NCBI GenBank assembly: GCA_033557675.1
Contig: JAWQRM010000163.1
Span: 1-27,856, forward strand
Origin: Coptodactyla brooksi
Taxonomy: Eukaryota > Arthropoda > Insecta > Coleoptera > Scarabaeidae
Direction: 5' to 3'
DNA length: 27,856 bases
Made by a program: the position numbers and the translations under genes. Positions 1-10,020 of this stretch are shown piece by piece (positions within the stretch are counted from its first letter, which is position 1; each line of letters opens with the position of its first letter). Below the pieces are notes generated by a model that saw only the letters and a program-made list of their open reading frames with translations, made no database searches and was not told the origin of the DNA.

Positions 1-616
1 TCCTCATTGTTCTTTTTGTAGCGCGTGTTTCTGGTCGGGCTTCCACGGCATATGTGATAATGGGCCTTATGCACGTTTTATATATGCGGGTTTTACTTTC
101 GAATATATAATGGTAATATCACATTAGAAAGTTAATAAATAAAAATTTTAAATTTTCAATATTTAGCTGTGAAACTGCTGAGTGTTCATACAAAACTAGT
201 CAATTAAATAGTATAGCAAGCGATTCATAATTACGTATTTAATTAAGTATTTAAAGTGTTTGAAAATAGCTGAAAATGATCTGTTTTTGTTTGCTAAATG
301 TTGCAAAAAGAAAAAGTCGTTCGGTAATATCACATTAAATAATTATTATTTAATTGAGAATTTACTATATTTTTTAACTATCGTAAACTTCAAAAAATAG
401 GACGAAAATACTTCCGTGTTTTATTAACACCCAGAGATGCAAAAAAAGATTTTCATAATGTTAACTAATTCATACCACCAATCCAGTGAGGGATGAAATA
501 AAGCATGGAAATTGGGTAGAATCTTTGGTAGAATTTGGGACAAAAAACAGTTCCATAACTTTACTTTTATTACAATTATTTCAAAAGTTCATCATATAAA
601 GCGGGTTAAACAATTG
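1..616. other. AT-rich non-coding DNA
   Basis: No recognisable gene, RNA or element. A short phrase, GGTAATATCACATTA or close to it, occurs twice (about 112-126 and 321-335), too short to define a repeat family. Confidence 0.6.
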
Positions 617-716
617 TGACCACTTCACCAAAACTAAAAAATATTTTTGTTTGGTGCACGTTTCGCTGACCAAGTTAGCGAAAAATCTCTTCTATCTTTC
701 AGACTTTCATCACTCC
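617..716 (-). repeat. Repeat family B copy 1 (Penelope-like terminal type, dead hammerhead-like core)
   Basis: Read on the minus strand this contains GTGATGAAAG, then a hairpin TTCGCT...AGCGAA, then GAAACGTGCACC and a T-rich tail ending in TTTTGGTGAAG. The GAAACGTG block and tail align with copies at 14.9 kb and 19.9 kb. The layout resembles the minimal hammerhead motifs known from Penelope-like retroelements, but the expected GTC cleavage triplet reads ACC, so this copy should be inactive. Assignment to Penelope-like elements is inference; no Penelope reverse transcriptase is visible. Confidence 0.45.
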
Positions 717-1274
717 TGATAAATTTGAATAGAGAATTGTACATCAAGCAGGCAGTTTTCAGATTTTGTGTAGTCGTGACAATTGTTCAATTTTGTTACT
801 AAGCCAAATGCTCCAAACTCGCCATTTTAAAAATACATAATGCAAAAAAAATAGTAAGTGTACTTATGTTGAAAAACACATTCAACGCGAAATGCAGAAT
901 AGTTTCAAAAGTGGAATTAAAATAATGATACAAGTAATAGTAGTCAGCGTATGTCTGAAATTTCTTGGATAGTAGTTTTAAAAGTTGAAGTAAATTGTGA
1001 ATTTGGAACATTTGGTTTTGTGGCAAAGCTTGTCAATGGTTACCACTTAATCTTGCTGTTCTCCTTAGTTTTACTATACACTTGAAGTCCTTCGGGTCAT
1101 AGCCACCCGATGTATGCAGGTTCAGGAGGATTGTCAAGAATACCTCGAAATTAATATATTGTAATTTTATTACAATACATAAAAACGACAAGAAGCAATA
1201 GTATTACTAACAAAAGTAAAATGTATTATAATAAAAAATATTACAAACACTAAATCTAAAAGTTAGAGAGAATA
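717..1274. other. AT-rich non-coding DNA
   Basis: No recognisable gene. It may include the 3' end of the neighbouring piggyBac element, but I could not place a TTAA-flanked terminus. Confidence 0.5.
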
Positions 1275-2700
1275 TTAAATAAATTCTAATGTGTATCCAA
1301 TTATTGCCCAATCTTTACACTGATGACAGTAATACACCACATAAACCTTACACAAATATTTATCACATTTACAACATGTTATACTTGTTTTATTGTCGCA
1401 TTTTGATGGACACATATTACACCGTGCTCTTATTTTTAGTGATTGCACCAGATGTAGATGGCACTTCGTCACGTTGAACTTGAATTTTCTTTCTTATACC
1501 AGTAGTTTGTTGAGTACGAGGTTTATATTCTCTTGCCACCGTATATGGACTTACCATCAGTTTGCCCAATTCTTAAAGAAATAGTCTTCTCTTGTACAGA
1601 ACGTTCTTATTAAAATCTGGAATTATTTCTCACCATAACACAAATGCATTATAAGCACTAACATCAAGTATATTGTAGAACAAAATGATAGGCCATCGAT
1701 TGGTTTTTGTTTTGCAAGTATATGATGCAATACTTATAAAAGATGTAACCTATCAACTGCCCCTTTGGTAGGATTATAATCTAGTATAATTAGTGGTTTT
1801 TTATCGTTCCTGCTGCTTACTTCCTTATCACAGTGCATTGTGCTCACGGGAATAACGTTTTTATTTTTGTAGATGCATATGACACAATTGTGTTTATTTA
1901 TTGTAATCTCGGAAAGTTCGAGTTTGTTTTTTCTAACCCTTCCTAATATTGTAAGTTTTCTTTTGAGGAGCATTTCACCTAATTTTTTGAATGTGAAAAA
2001 ATGTAACATTTTGTCCCCTGAGTTCATGTGTTAGGTGCACTACTTGCATCTATTGATTTTTTTCTGGTGCTCCACACGGACATTTTCCCGTACAAGCTTG
2101 AGCTTTTATGGCGTAGGAACTACCGCTGTCACAAGGGTCCATATTTTGACTTGCTGGAAATACACTGTTACCTCTGAAGCCAACAAGTTGTTCGCCAACA
2201 GTAACATTATCACCTACATTGTACAATTTAGGCATAATTTGTATTCACTTCTCTTATAGATGCTAAAAATCCAAAACTCTCTCGTAGAGGCTAATTTATC
2301 ACTTGCTCTCCTTTGTTGAATTACGTCAAAACGTAATACGCGTGATATTCGATAAAAAAAACTTTTAACTACATCGTTGCACGAAAAATAGGTCTACCGG
2401 TTTCTGCATCCCACAAACTTTTTGTTAATTCGCTGTGTGATTTATAAACTGCTGCGCACAACAATAACCCTGTATGTGCTTGTATTGTAATATTATCCAG
2501 ATCTTCTCAATCGCATCCGTGCGGTCTTTATTTTGACTAGATGCTGGTTCACTTTGGGGGAAAGGTTCTAACATCCAAAATGTAGCTTCGTCTTCTGACT
2601 GTACTAACTGCACAGGAACCACAGCATTCGTTTGCACTACGTCAGATGCATTTGCATCTGTTTGTGCTATTTCTTTATCAGATAGAATCGCCTCGCCATT
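1275..2700 (-). pseudogene. piggyBac-family transposase, decayed
   Basis: Fragments in successive frames on the minus strand follow piggyBac transposase order. About 2700-2425 is an acidic N-terminal part. About 2370-2290 reads RISRVLRFD, the first catalytic Asp region. 2235-2050 contains NVTVGEQLVGFRG, then YTGKCPCGAPEKNQ-like residues. 2027-1734 contains KNKNVIPVSTMH and IILDYNPTKGAVD, the motif around the last conserved Asp. 1733-1480 has NILDVSAYNAFVLW and LGKLMVSPYTVARE-like sequence. 1472-1275 is the C-terminal cysteine-rich zinc-binding domain (CNMCPSKCDNK, CCKCDKYLC, CHQC). Stops and frameshifts separate the pieces, so no transposase can be made. The family would cut and paste DNA at TTAA sites; terminal repeats were not found. 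Family assignment is firm; boundaries are approximate. Confidence 0.88.
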
Positions 2701-2710
2701 ATTTATAACG

Positions 2711-2729
2711 CACTGTATATAATACAGTG
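2711..2729. repeat. Short perfect inverted repeat beside the piggyBac relic
   Basis: CACTGTAT and ATACAGTG form 8-bp arms around a 3-nt loop, just upstream of the piggyBac coding relic. It may be subterminal sequence of that element or chance in AT-rich DNA. Confidence 0.5.
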
Positions 2730-3060
2730 CTATAATGCACGGACAGTCATGCCCAGACGTGCACAGACTTGCATATTCGACCAGTACGAATGCATACTCT
2801 TTTTGGTTGCTATATAGTTATAATAGACTTATAGTATTCATATAAATAAGGTTAAAAATAAAATTACATAAAGTTAAATAAATCTAACTAGTTTTGGGCC
2901 ATAATCACCTGAGCTTTATATATACGTAACAATCTTGTTTATAATATTTAATAATAATTTCTTGTAAAAAATATTTGGCTATATTATTGCTTTATGCACC
3001 AGCAAACAAAGTCACAAAATCTTGGGAACAGATAATGAAAGATGACAAAGTTATAGAACC
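2730..3060. other. Non-coding DNA, nothing recognised
   Basis: Contains GC-richer phrases with repeated GCACGGACAG and GTGCACAGAC-like words (2737-2772), possibly the 5' subterminal region of the piggyBac element. No gene seen. Confidence 0.4.
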
Positions 3061-3120
3061 TGAAAATCCGATTCGGGTCATATTGAGCCGAGAAGCACAG
3101 CAGGGTTAACCAAACAAGGA

Positions 3121-3158
3121 AATTTACTGCTCGCCATACGTGCGCCGAGCAGTAAATT
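3121..3158. repeat. Perfect 13-bp stem-loop
   Basis: AATTTACTGCTCG (3121-3133) and CGAGCAGTAAATT (3146-3158) are exact reverse complements around a 12-nt loop. There is no poly-T tract or element context to explain it. It lies in a GC-richer stretch (about 3060-3260) that also holds the palindrome at 3199-3210. Confidence 0.7.
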
Positions 3159-3198
3159 GACAAGTTTTAAAAGCTCAAGTTGGAGTGATGGTGCTGGT

Positions 3199-3210
3199 CC
3201 AATTAATTGG
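3199..3210. promoter_or_regulatory. Palindromic CCAATTAATTGG site, possible homeodomain dimer site
   Basis: A perfect 12-bp palindrome centred on AATT with an AATTAATT core, inside the longer near-palindrome GGTCCAATTAATTGGTCACC. Paired TAAT half-sites are classical homeodomain dimer targets; binding here is inference. Confidence 0.25.
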
Positions 3211-3559
3211 TCACCAAACCAGTCCGAAGTTGTCAAGTTTAATTTTATGTATGTTCTTAAATTTAACATACGCTAAGCATGGTTTTGGATTTCTTATAAA
3301 AATTAAGAAACATAATAGAGACGACCATGTTGTCGCATAAAATACTAAATAAATAAATTAGTGGTGTACCGCATTCGAATAATCGTTTTCTTTTATTTAA
3401 ATTGTTTAGATAATATTAATTGTTTAGATAACGACTCCCAAATTCAACTCAAACTTCTGTACAAACTTTCACCAACAATCTTAAATTTCCCAACATTCTT
3501 CCTGACCGAAGGACTAACCGGGAAAGAAGTAATAAGAATAGATCCGGAGAAAAATCGGG

Positions 3560-4090
3560 GCTCGCTAAAAACCTCAAATAACTCAAAGCCGTAAGCGACC
3601 ACATGAAAAGTATCTTAATAAAACAAAATACAACGAAAAAAACAGATGAAGGACTGTTTTTACGAACGCCCTCTCCGCCGCGATATGAATATATTTATTG
3701 CTGCGTCGGGGCGATCGTAATAAAGACATCAAAAGTTCCCGGGCGTTTCATATTTTTACGTCCCCAACCGTATTTTAGAGGAGTTTTAATATCGTCGGGG
3801 AACACGCAAAGCGCATAACCTCCGTACATCGATGCGGCACGATTAAGACTGTAATTGACGCCAGATTTTATCGCCACCTTACTGAGATACTGGAAGTAAG
3901 CTCACCAAGATCTTTTCCAAAAACGGCAACTTGGCATACGCGTATTTGTGTCTTGGGATGCGGTAATAAATTTTCCACGAAATATGACCGAATAACGAAT
4001 AGTCGTAAAACGGCAAAGGACGTTGGTTATTTTTCCAAGCGGTATATTGAAAAGTTGGATTGATGGAAAACCTACCCGTGTTTATCGCTC
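3560..4090. other. GC-richer non-coding block
   Basis: Noticeably richer in CG dinucleotides (TCGGGGCGATCG, TCCCGGGCG, CATCGATGCGGC) than its AT-rich surroundings. Open frames of 60-77 codons cross it on both strands, but none resembles a known protein. Candidates are an old conserved regulatory element or an unrecognised exon or transposon remnant. Confidence 0.35.
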
Positions 4091-4340
4091 ATTTTAGATT
4101 TCATAAAATATTACACAATGGTATTTTTATTTCATGCACATCCTGCTAGTCCAAGACAACAATATTGGACGTAACCAAAGTTGATAAAGCTTTGTTATTA
4201 CATTACGTTTTTTATTATATAAAATAATTGAGCAAAATGATTTTGGAATCTTTTTGTTTTATTTATGGCATTATATTTTTAATAATTTTATATTTTATTT
4301 TTAATTATTTATATTTATTATTTAAGACCAATGCTAATGA
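4091..4340. other. Low-complexity AT-rich DNA
   Basis: Dominated by TTTTAAT and ATTTAT words, especially 4255-4325. No gene. Confidence 0.6.
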
Positions 4341-4349
4341 TATGACTAT

Positions 4350-4880
4350 TAGAGTAACTAATTAGAGTAACAAGAAAGCTTGAAAATATTGCAGAAGATT
4401 TTGGATTGAGAATTAACCAGGAAAAACCAGGAATATGGTAATGGGAAGCACTGAACAAGAAGCAGAACAGCTAATACTGAATTCACATAAAAGAAAAATG
4501 TACAAACTCGATGAGGTAAAACTTGTGCTATACGAGTATGTTACGAAAAGTATATATAATAATATACAAGATCGTAATAATGTCTATCCTGACATATATA
4601 TGCGAAACCTGGGTATTAAAGAATAGATGAGGAGAATGCTTTGGAGAACTGGGAGAGAAAAAAACGGGCGATATATCGAGGTTTAACCACAGAGGATAGG
4701 TGGAGAAGAAGGATATGAATAAAGATACAGAAGAACTGTACAACGGTTTAGCGAAATTTATATAGGCACAAATATTAATATTGCTAAGTAACACGGAGGA
4801 GATGATATGACACTGTGCAGGAAGTTCCGCAAAGCGTGAATGAAAGGGATTGGAAAAGAATGAAGCATTTCAGCAATTTG
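4350..4880 (+). pseudogene. LINE reverse transcriptase, C-terminal remnant
   Basis: Translated pieces recall the region after the catalytic core of LINE reverse transcriptases. RKLENIAEDFGLRINQEK (about 4369-4427) resembles the block following the active site. Then come MVMGSTEQEAEQ, and in another frame LTYICETWVLKN-like sequence (about 4585-4625), equivalent to the TYACETW motif. MLWRTGREKNGRYIE follows, like the family's ILRRI-GP-R-NG-WR segment. Several stops and frame changes make it non-functional. The catalytic YADD region lies upstream of what survives and is absent. The clade (R1-, I- or RTE-like) cannot be decided. Confidence 0.6.
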
Positions 4881-5250
4881 GGAATGAAAAATAATGATAT
4901 TTTGTACTTTTTTGTAGGTTCTGACTGTAGTATGTTTGTTGAAATGAAATATGCAAATATATGGTGTGTATGTGCTATGAAAGTATAAAATGGTTGGGGA
5001 AGTACGGGGATGTTAAAATTGGTCCTAGGCCTTCCAAGTTAGGTTTCAATTCAATAAACATCTCGGAAGGGAGGGTTAGACAATCTATGCCTGCTTTGTC
5101 TGGTATTTAGTAGTTAGAAATACTTTTGCAATCTCAACTAACAGATGTGACATCGCACATGACGCTCTCTTACGCCAACCCTGGTTTAATTATGCTTATA
5201 ACTCGAAAAGTGTTGATTTTAAGCATATACTATCCTTATAGTTCTTAAAT
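4881..5250. other. Non-coding DNA, nothing recognised
   Basis: No gene. AATTATGCTTATAACTC (about 5186-5203) recurs near 5764-5781, hinting at shared repeat debris. Confidence 0.4.
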
Positions 5251-5408
5251 GCAAAATACTGCACCGATAGATGAGAGTGGGCACATGTCTCACGATACTG
5301 TGTTGCAAGGTACAGCGTGTTACATTATTTAGTTGGTTTGTTATTCACGTTTGTGTTAAGGTGCAAATGCATCGCACTGCGATTTTTATGATGGATAGAA
5401 AACTGTAA
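5251..5408 (+). repeat. Solo partial arm of the 11.8-kb fold-back MITE family
   Basis: This segment matches the outer arm of the palindromic element at 11796-12836. Shared landmarks in order are GCAAAATACTGC, CACATGTCTCAC, GATACTGTGTTGCAAG, ACAGCGTGTTACATT, GTTGGTTTGTTATTCACG, TGTGTTAAGGTGCAA and GCGATTTTTATGATGG. The 20-bp internal arrays and the second arm are absent, so this is a fragment or a separate deletion. Confidence 0.8.
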
Positions 5409-5566
5409 GATATACATCGTACATGACTTTTCCTTACCTTGCGTCCGATTTAATTATAAAAAAAATTTAAAAAAAAATCATTCGTGCCTGCCATCTTTTT
5501 CCAAATGTGTAATAACGCCCAACCAGTCCTCAAGTCTTATAAGAACATCAAAAATATCACAATATA

Positions 5567-5626
5567 CAGGGTGTTTCATTTAAAAATATGAAGTTAGATA
5601 GTTTTTAGAATAAACAGAACACCCAG
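5567..5626. mobile_element. Very short TA-flanked inverted-repeat element
   Basis: The left end TATACAGGGTGTT and right end AACACCCAGTATA are inverted. AAGTTAGATAG also lies near the centre with its complement in the right half. The CAGGGTGTT terminus and TA flanks fit a Tc1/mariner-related MITE. At 60 bp it may be an extreme deletion derivative. Confidence 0.4.
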
Positions 5627-5639
5627 TATATTTGAAAAC

Positions 5640-6715
5640 TATTTTAAATTGTGAAGAGTTCGATGTCATATAATCTTTATTTGAAACATTTTTTTTCTAA
5701 AGAGAACAACATCCGAAATTATGAACGAAATACCCTCTTGCCCCGTAGGACTGTATTTTTATCAATTATGCTTATAACTCTCAAGAGAAAGTAAAAAATG
5801 AAGTACGTTCATGATACCTACAGACAGAAACACAAAAACAAATATTAGCATTCTTTGAATCCATACATTAACCAGGTTTCAAAATTTGATGTAGCAAATT
5901 AATGTTTGTGCTCTTCTGGTTATTATTTACAAAAGCATATAACGCGATATATTTTTGTTTCTTATTTGTAAATCTAAATTTCTAAAAACTAACAAAATAC
6001 TTTTAATGTTCACGTTAGTAAAACTATTTAATAAATAATTCAATCATAAGAAAATCTGATATTGGTGTCACAAATTGATTAATTAAATAAATAAATTTAC
6101 CATCTTCTACAATATGGTACACAAAACTAAATTTAAGTACACATATATGCGATGTGCAATTTGTCATTTTTATTATATTTTTTTGTCGCCTAAAATTACT
6201 TCTTCAACTAAATGTGAGTTTGTTTCCTCATCATTCTACAATTTTCTCGTCAACATTAAAAGTGTTTGAATTGCGTTGAGGGTACATCCATCATATCTCG
6301 GTAAAATAATCATGTATCTCGCAAACGTTGTACACATTTTAAGATAATTCGCATATTAGGTTGCTGTTTGTCCATCAATCATTTTGTATCTCGCAGATTA
6401 TAATGGCATTCGGCGTACATACAATCACATTAGAACGAAGAAAGAAATAACGTACATTTCGCACACTGTGTAAGTAAGTTATCACTTAAAATTGTATATA
6501 TACAGATGTCCCGAAACAGAATATACGTAGATTATGCTGGTGACTTATCACAATTTTTGCACAAATGAAATATGTGATGCTGCTTTTCCATGGTTCTAGA
6601 ACAGCAACACACGTTATTAATGATATTCAGCGTTATCGCGAACTAGACGAGATAATTGTGTGCATTACCGCTGACCAATATTATTCGATTTGCTCTTTGA
6701 ACATAGTAAGAATTA
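5640..6715. other. AT-rich non-coding DNA
   Basis: No recognisable gene or element. The only frame over 60 codons (6565-6756) resembles nothing known and runs into the inverted-repeat element to its right. Confidence 0.5.
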
Positions 6716-7676
6716 GCCTTACAAGCAAAGGCACCCAAGTGTCTCTCCGATTTTGATACAGTTTGGTAGGAGTGTAGAATACCGAAAAATATTTGACACC
6801 TATTTTTTTAGCGTTCCGTTTTTGGTTTTGGGGTGTGTATAATGAGGGTCCAAAGTTGCCCCCAAAAACACATTTTTTGCAATATTTCAGAAACGAGAAG
6901 AGATATCGAGATATCGACTAAAGACCAGATCGTTTCTTGTTGGCTCGTTAGGGGGTTAAAAAAATATCAAAAAATATAAAAAAAATTCTTTTTGGAAAAA
7001 AAATTCTCATTTGGCATTCGTTTAGACGGTGATCGTTCAGACAAACGATTAAAAAAATCGTAATTTTAAGTAAAAAAATTTTTCTTTTTTAAATCCGAAC
7101 AGCATTCAATCGCCAAGTTATAACTGAATCTCAACAACGGTTCGAAAGTTATCGAGGTTTTTTTATATAGCTGAATAATTGTCACCCTACTTTATGTTAC
7201 TTTTCTTTGTACGGTAATATAGCAAACAATTTTTAATTTAAATACAATACGAAATAAAATTTAATTCCATAAATATGAAGACAAATAGTCTTCTGTAGGG
7301 GTACATAGAAATGACGATAACTTCCCAAAATGGACATTTAGAAAAAAATCCAAAAACCCATAAGTTTTATTTTTCATGTAGTTTAAAGATTACAAAATGC
7401 AAAATCAAATCTATAATATACAAAAGCAGGAATGAGCAAAAATGTAATTTTTTTAACCCCCTAACGAGTCCGTAGGTGCGCCACTGATTTTGAGATCTGG
7501 TCTTTACCCGATCTCGATATGTCTTCTCGTTTCGGAAATATACCAAAAATGTGTTTTTGATAGTAACTTTGAGACACTAAATAAAAATTGGTATCAAATA
7601 TTTTTCGGTGTTCTACATTCCTACCAAACTTTATCAAAATCGGAGAGATACACTTGGGTGCCTTTGCTTGTTAGAG
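6716..7676. mobile_element. Fold-back element with about 240-bp inverted arms
   Basis: The left arm (about 6716-6964) and right arm (about 7448-7676) are imperfect inverted copies. Left landmarks in order: ACAAGCAAAGGCACCCAAGT, CTCTCCGATTTTGATA, ACCGAAAAATATTTGA, GAAACGAGAAGAGATATCGA, AAAGACCAGATC, CGTTAGGGGGTTAAAAAAA. The right arm carries their complements in reverse order. The roughly 480-bp centre is AT-rich with no transposase. Size and arms suit a non-autonomous DNA element; superfamily and target duplication are unclear. Confidence 0.75.
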
Positions 7677-7869
7677 AATGTTCATGTATGGTAATTATTA
7701 TTCTGGATGACAATAAACACATTTACAGATTGGTTAAAGTGGACCTTAATAAAGCCCACTTAACAAAAGAGAAGTCTAATTTCTGACATGTCATCCAACC
7801 AAAAGAAAGATGAAAAGGAAAGTTTCACTAAACCAAACAGATGTTATTAAAACAAACACTATTTATTAT

Positions 7870-7907
7870 ATTTTATTCAATAAATAATATTTTATTCAAT
7901 AAATAAT
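7870..7907. repeat. Two tandem 19-bp units
   Basis: ATTTTATTCAATAAATAAT occurs twice head to tail, exactly. Confidence 0.8.
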
Positions 7908-8584
7908 AAAAAAAATATTAACCATTTTAAGTTGACCAAAAATAGTTGATTAGAATTTCGAACAACGGATAACAGTTCAAAATTATAGAATATTACGTTA
8001 CTATTGTATTAATAGGAATAACAGTACAAATTTTGATAATACTGAGATGAATAAATATAATAATTAATTTATAAATAATCAAGAAAGGAGTTTGCATAAA
8101 AATGACTATATATATATATGTATATTAATTTTTTTTTGAGTTATTCATCAAAGTAATGGGAGATGCATTCTCGTCTTCTGTTGCAAATAACGTAAGACTT
8201 TCTTACCAGCAAATACTGCTGTGTAATTTAAGATAATTTATTTACTCGCCAGCATAAATTTTGAAATAGAACACTTTTAACAGCAATCTGCATAGTAGAA
8301 CACAAAATGCCTTCTATAATCTTTGGAATAAATATAACAATTCATTTATTGCAAATTATTGGGTTTCAGACCATTGTATTTTAACATCAATCATTTATTT
8401 TTTAAGTGGTTTGTGCAAAAGAGAAAAAATCAATAATACCATAATTCTGTACTTTACAGCTATAAGTAATATTTCACAATATTACATTAAATAATTATTT
8501 GTTAAATATTAAGAAGTTGTTAGCTAATTATCGTGCTACTTTGAATTAATTAAATTTATATTAACTCTATGAAGTAAGCTTTAT
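7908..8584. other. AT-rich non-coding DNA with a TA microsatellite
   Basis: Contains a short (TA)n run near 8107-8127. No gene recognised. Confidence 0.5.
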
Positions 8585-8716
8585 CGATTTTATTTGAGAA
8601 AACGGAGATCTGTGGTCTCCTAATCACTAAAACTAACAAACACCTTAATCACAACAATACTGTTTTGATACCCGGCATATGATTCGGTTGATCTAATAAA
8701 TCTTCGCCAAAGGAAT
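8585..8716 (-). repeat. Repeat family A copy 1 (degenerate hammerhead-like core)
   Basis: On the minus strand it reads TTGGCGAAGATTTATTAGAT, then CAACCGAATCATATGCC. A tail follows with TTGTTGTGATTAAGGTG, TTTGTTAG and GGAGACCACAGATCTCCG. The order matches the copies at 13.4-13.65 kb and 17.9 kb. The hammerhead-like GAAA reads GAAT and the cleavage triplet GTC reads GCC, so catalysis is not expected. Confidence 0.6.
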
Positions 8717-9649
8717 GAATTGTTAGTTAATATAAAAAGAAATACATCCGTCGTAATGCAATTTGTTAATATATCTTTGTGGAAGCATACAAAATTTTAG
8801 TTTCAGATTGAGTAAATATATTTTCAGTTTTCTTCAGTTCTCTTCCTGCCAATAATGTTATCCAATTCTTTACCAGAGTAGTGAACAAATCTGCGTATAT
8901 TGTTAGTAGTAAAGTTACAGTATATTGTTTACAAAATGTTTAATGAAGTGTAATATAATTAGCTTGTCATTAATTATAAATCATTGTTGACATCTACTGT
9001 ATTTCCCTTTAGTGCCGTTGTCAGTAACTTCGGAATAGTTGTTATTAATATTAGTTATCAAAGATTCAATCCGAACATCTACAGGATGACCGATTTTTCT
9101 GTATTTACCTTCAATTTTCTTTGCGCATTATACACAATTCTTCTAAATAGAAGAAAAAAATATTTATATTTATTATTATATTATTAGTATTATTATATTA
9201 GGTTTGCAAATTTTAGAAGTTGAACAATATTTTATAAAACTCGAGGAAATCAATGACAATATCAGTTCTCAAAAATTGTACATATTGGTTAAAGTTTTAA
9301 CCATTTCTATCAGTAAACAATTCAATACCAATAATCAATCAATTATTGTTATTATTGAACCAATCCTTTAAACTGTAAAACATGATTATCAAGACTACCA
9401 AATGTTATTAAACGAAATTATACTTTTATTATCATTAGCTGACTATTTTCAATTTTTTACCATTGTTATTTTTAATTCATCAATAAGCCATCAATATATG
9501 TACTTCAACTCATATAATAACTATCAAAATGGGACATCTGTACAGAGGATTTTAAAAATACCAGAAGGTTCGTTATGTAGGTCGAAACAGCAAAAAGCTT
9601 TAATCTGCTATCTTCCAAATTAGCAGCACAATGCGATGCCGAATGCACA
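8717..9649. other. AT-rich non-coding DNA
   Basis: No recognisable gene. TTA/TAT low-complexity sequence at about 9160-9200. The 67- and 73-codon frames here look like nothing known. Confidence 0.5.
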
Positions 9650-10020
9650 GAACCGATAAGGGATGGAACACGTAATTAAAAAGAAACGACTACGGTTGGA
9701 GTTAGAGCATTTCGCTGGGCGTTTCGTTCTAGTCGTTCGACGAAATTAGTGGCCGCTTTTCTACCGGGAACAAGAGGTTTTAATTAGAATTAACGGTCCA
9801 CTCTCGAACGAGAGAGAAAGGGAAGGGCAGCAGGGGGCGAAACAGGGGTCCATATTTATGATACTGTTAATTAGCTGAATCAGGCACACTTATCTGTACG
9901 ATTCCAGTACTAATTATTTCTTTTTCGCGTCCGCCCAGAGTGTAACCGTGGGCGATAAGATAAACAAAACGGTTTTAATTAGCGACCGTGTACCGGCTCC
10001 GATTACGAATAGGTTTAAAT
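9650..10020. promoter_or_regulatory. Candidate enhancer: GC-richer block with clustered TAATTA sites
   Basis: A sharp rise in GC and CG content against AT-rich flanks, with no coding frame. Five TAATTA or close homeodomain-core sites occur: CGTAATTAAAAAG (9671), TTTTAATTAGAATTAACGG (about 9778), GTTAATTAGCTGAATCAG (about 9866), TACTAATTATTTC (about 9909) and TTTTAATTAGCGACCG (about 9973). A GAGA-type stretch (CGAACGAGAGAGAAAG) is also present. This composition is common in conserved insect regulatory DNA. The function is inference; comparison with a related genome would decide. Confidence 0.35.

Noticed and set aside
799..1026. 75-codon minus-strand frame
   Set aside because: No recognisable domain, low-complexity hydrophobic composition in AT-rich DNA, overlapped by nothing supportive.
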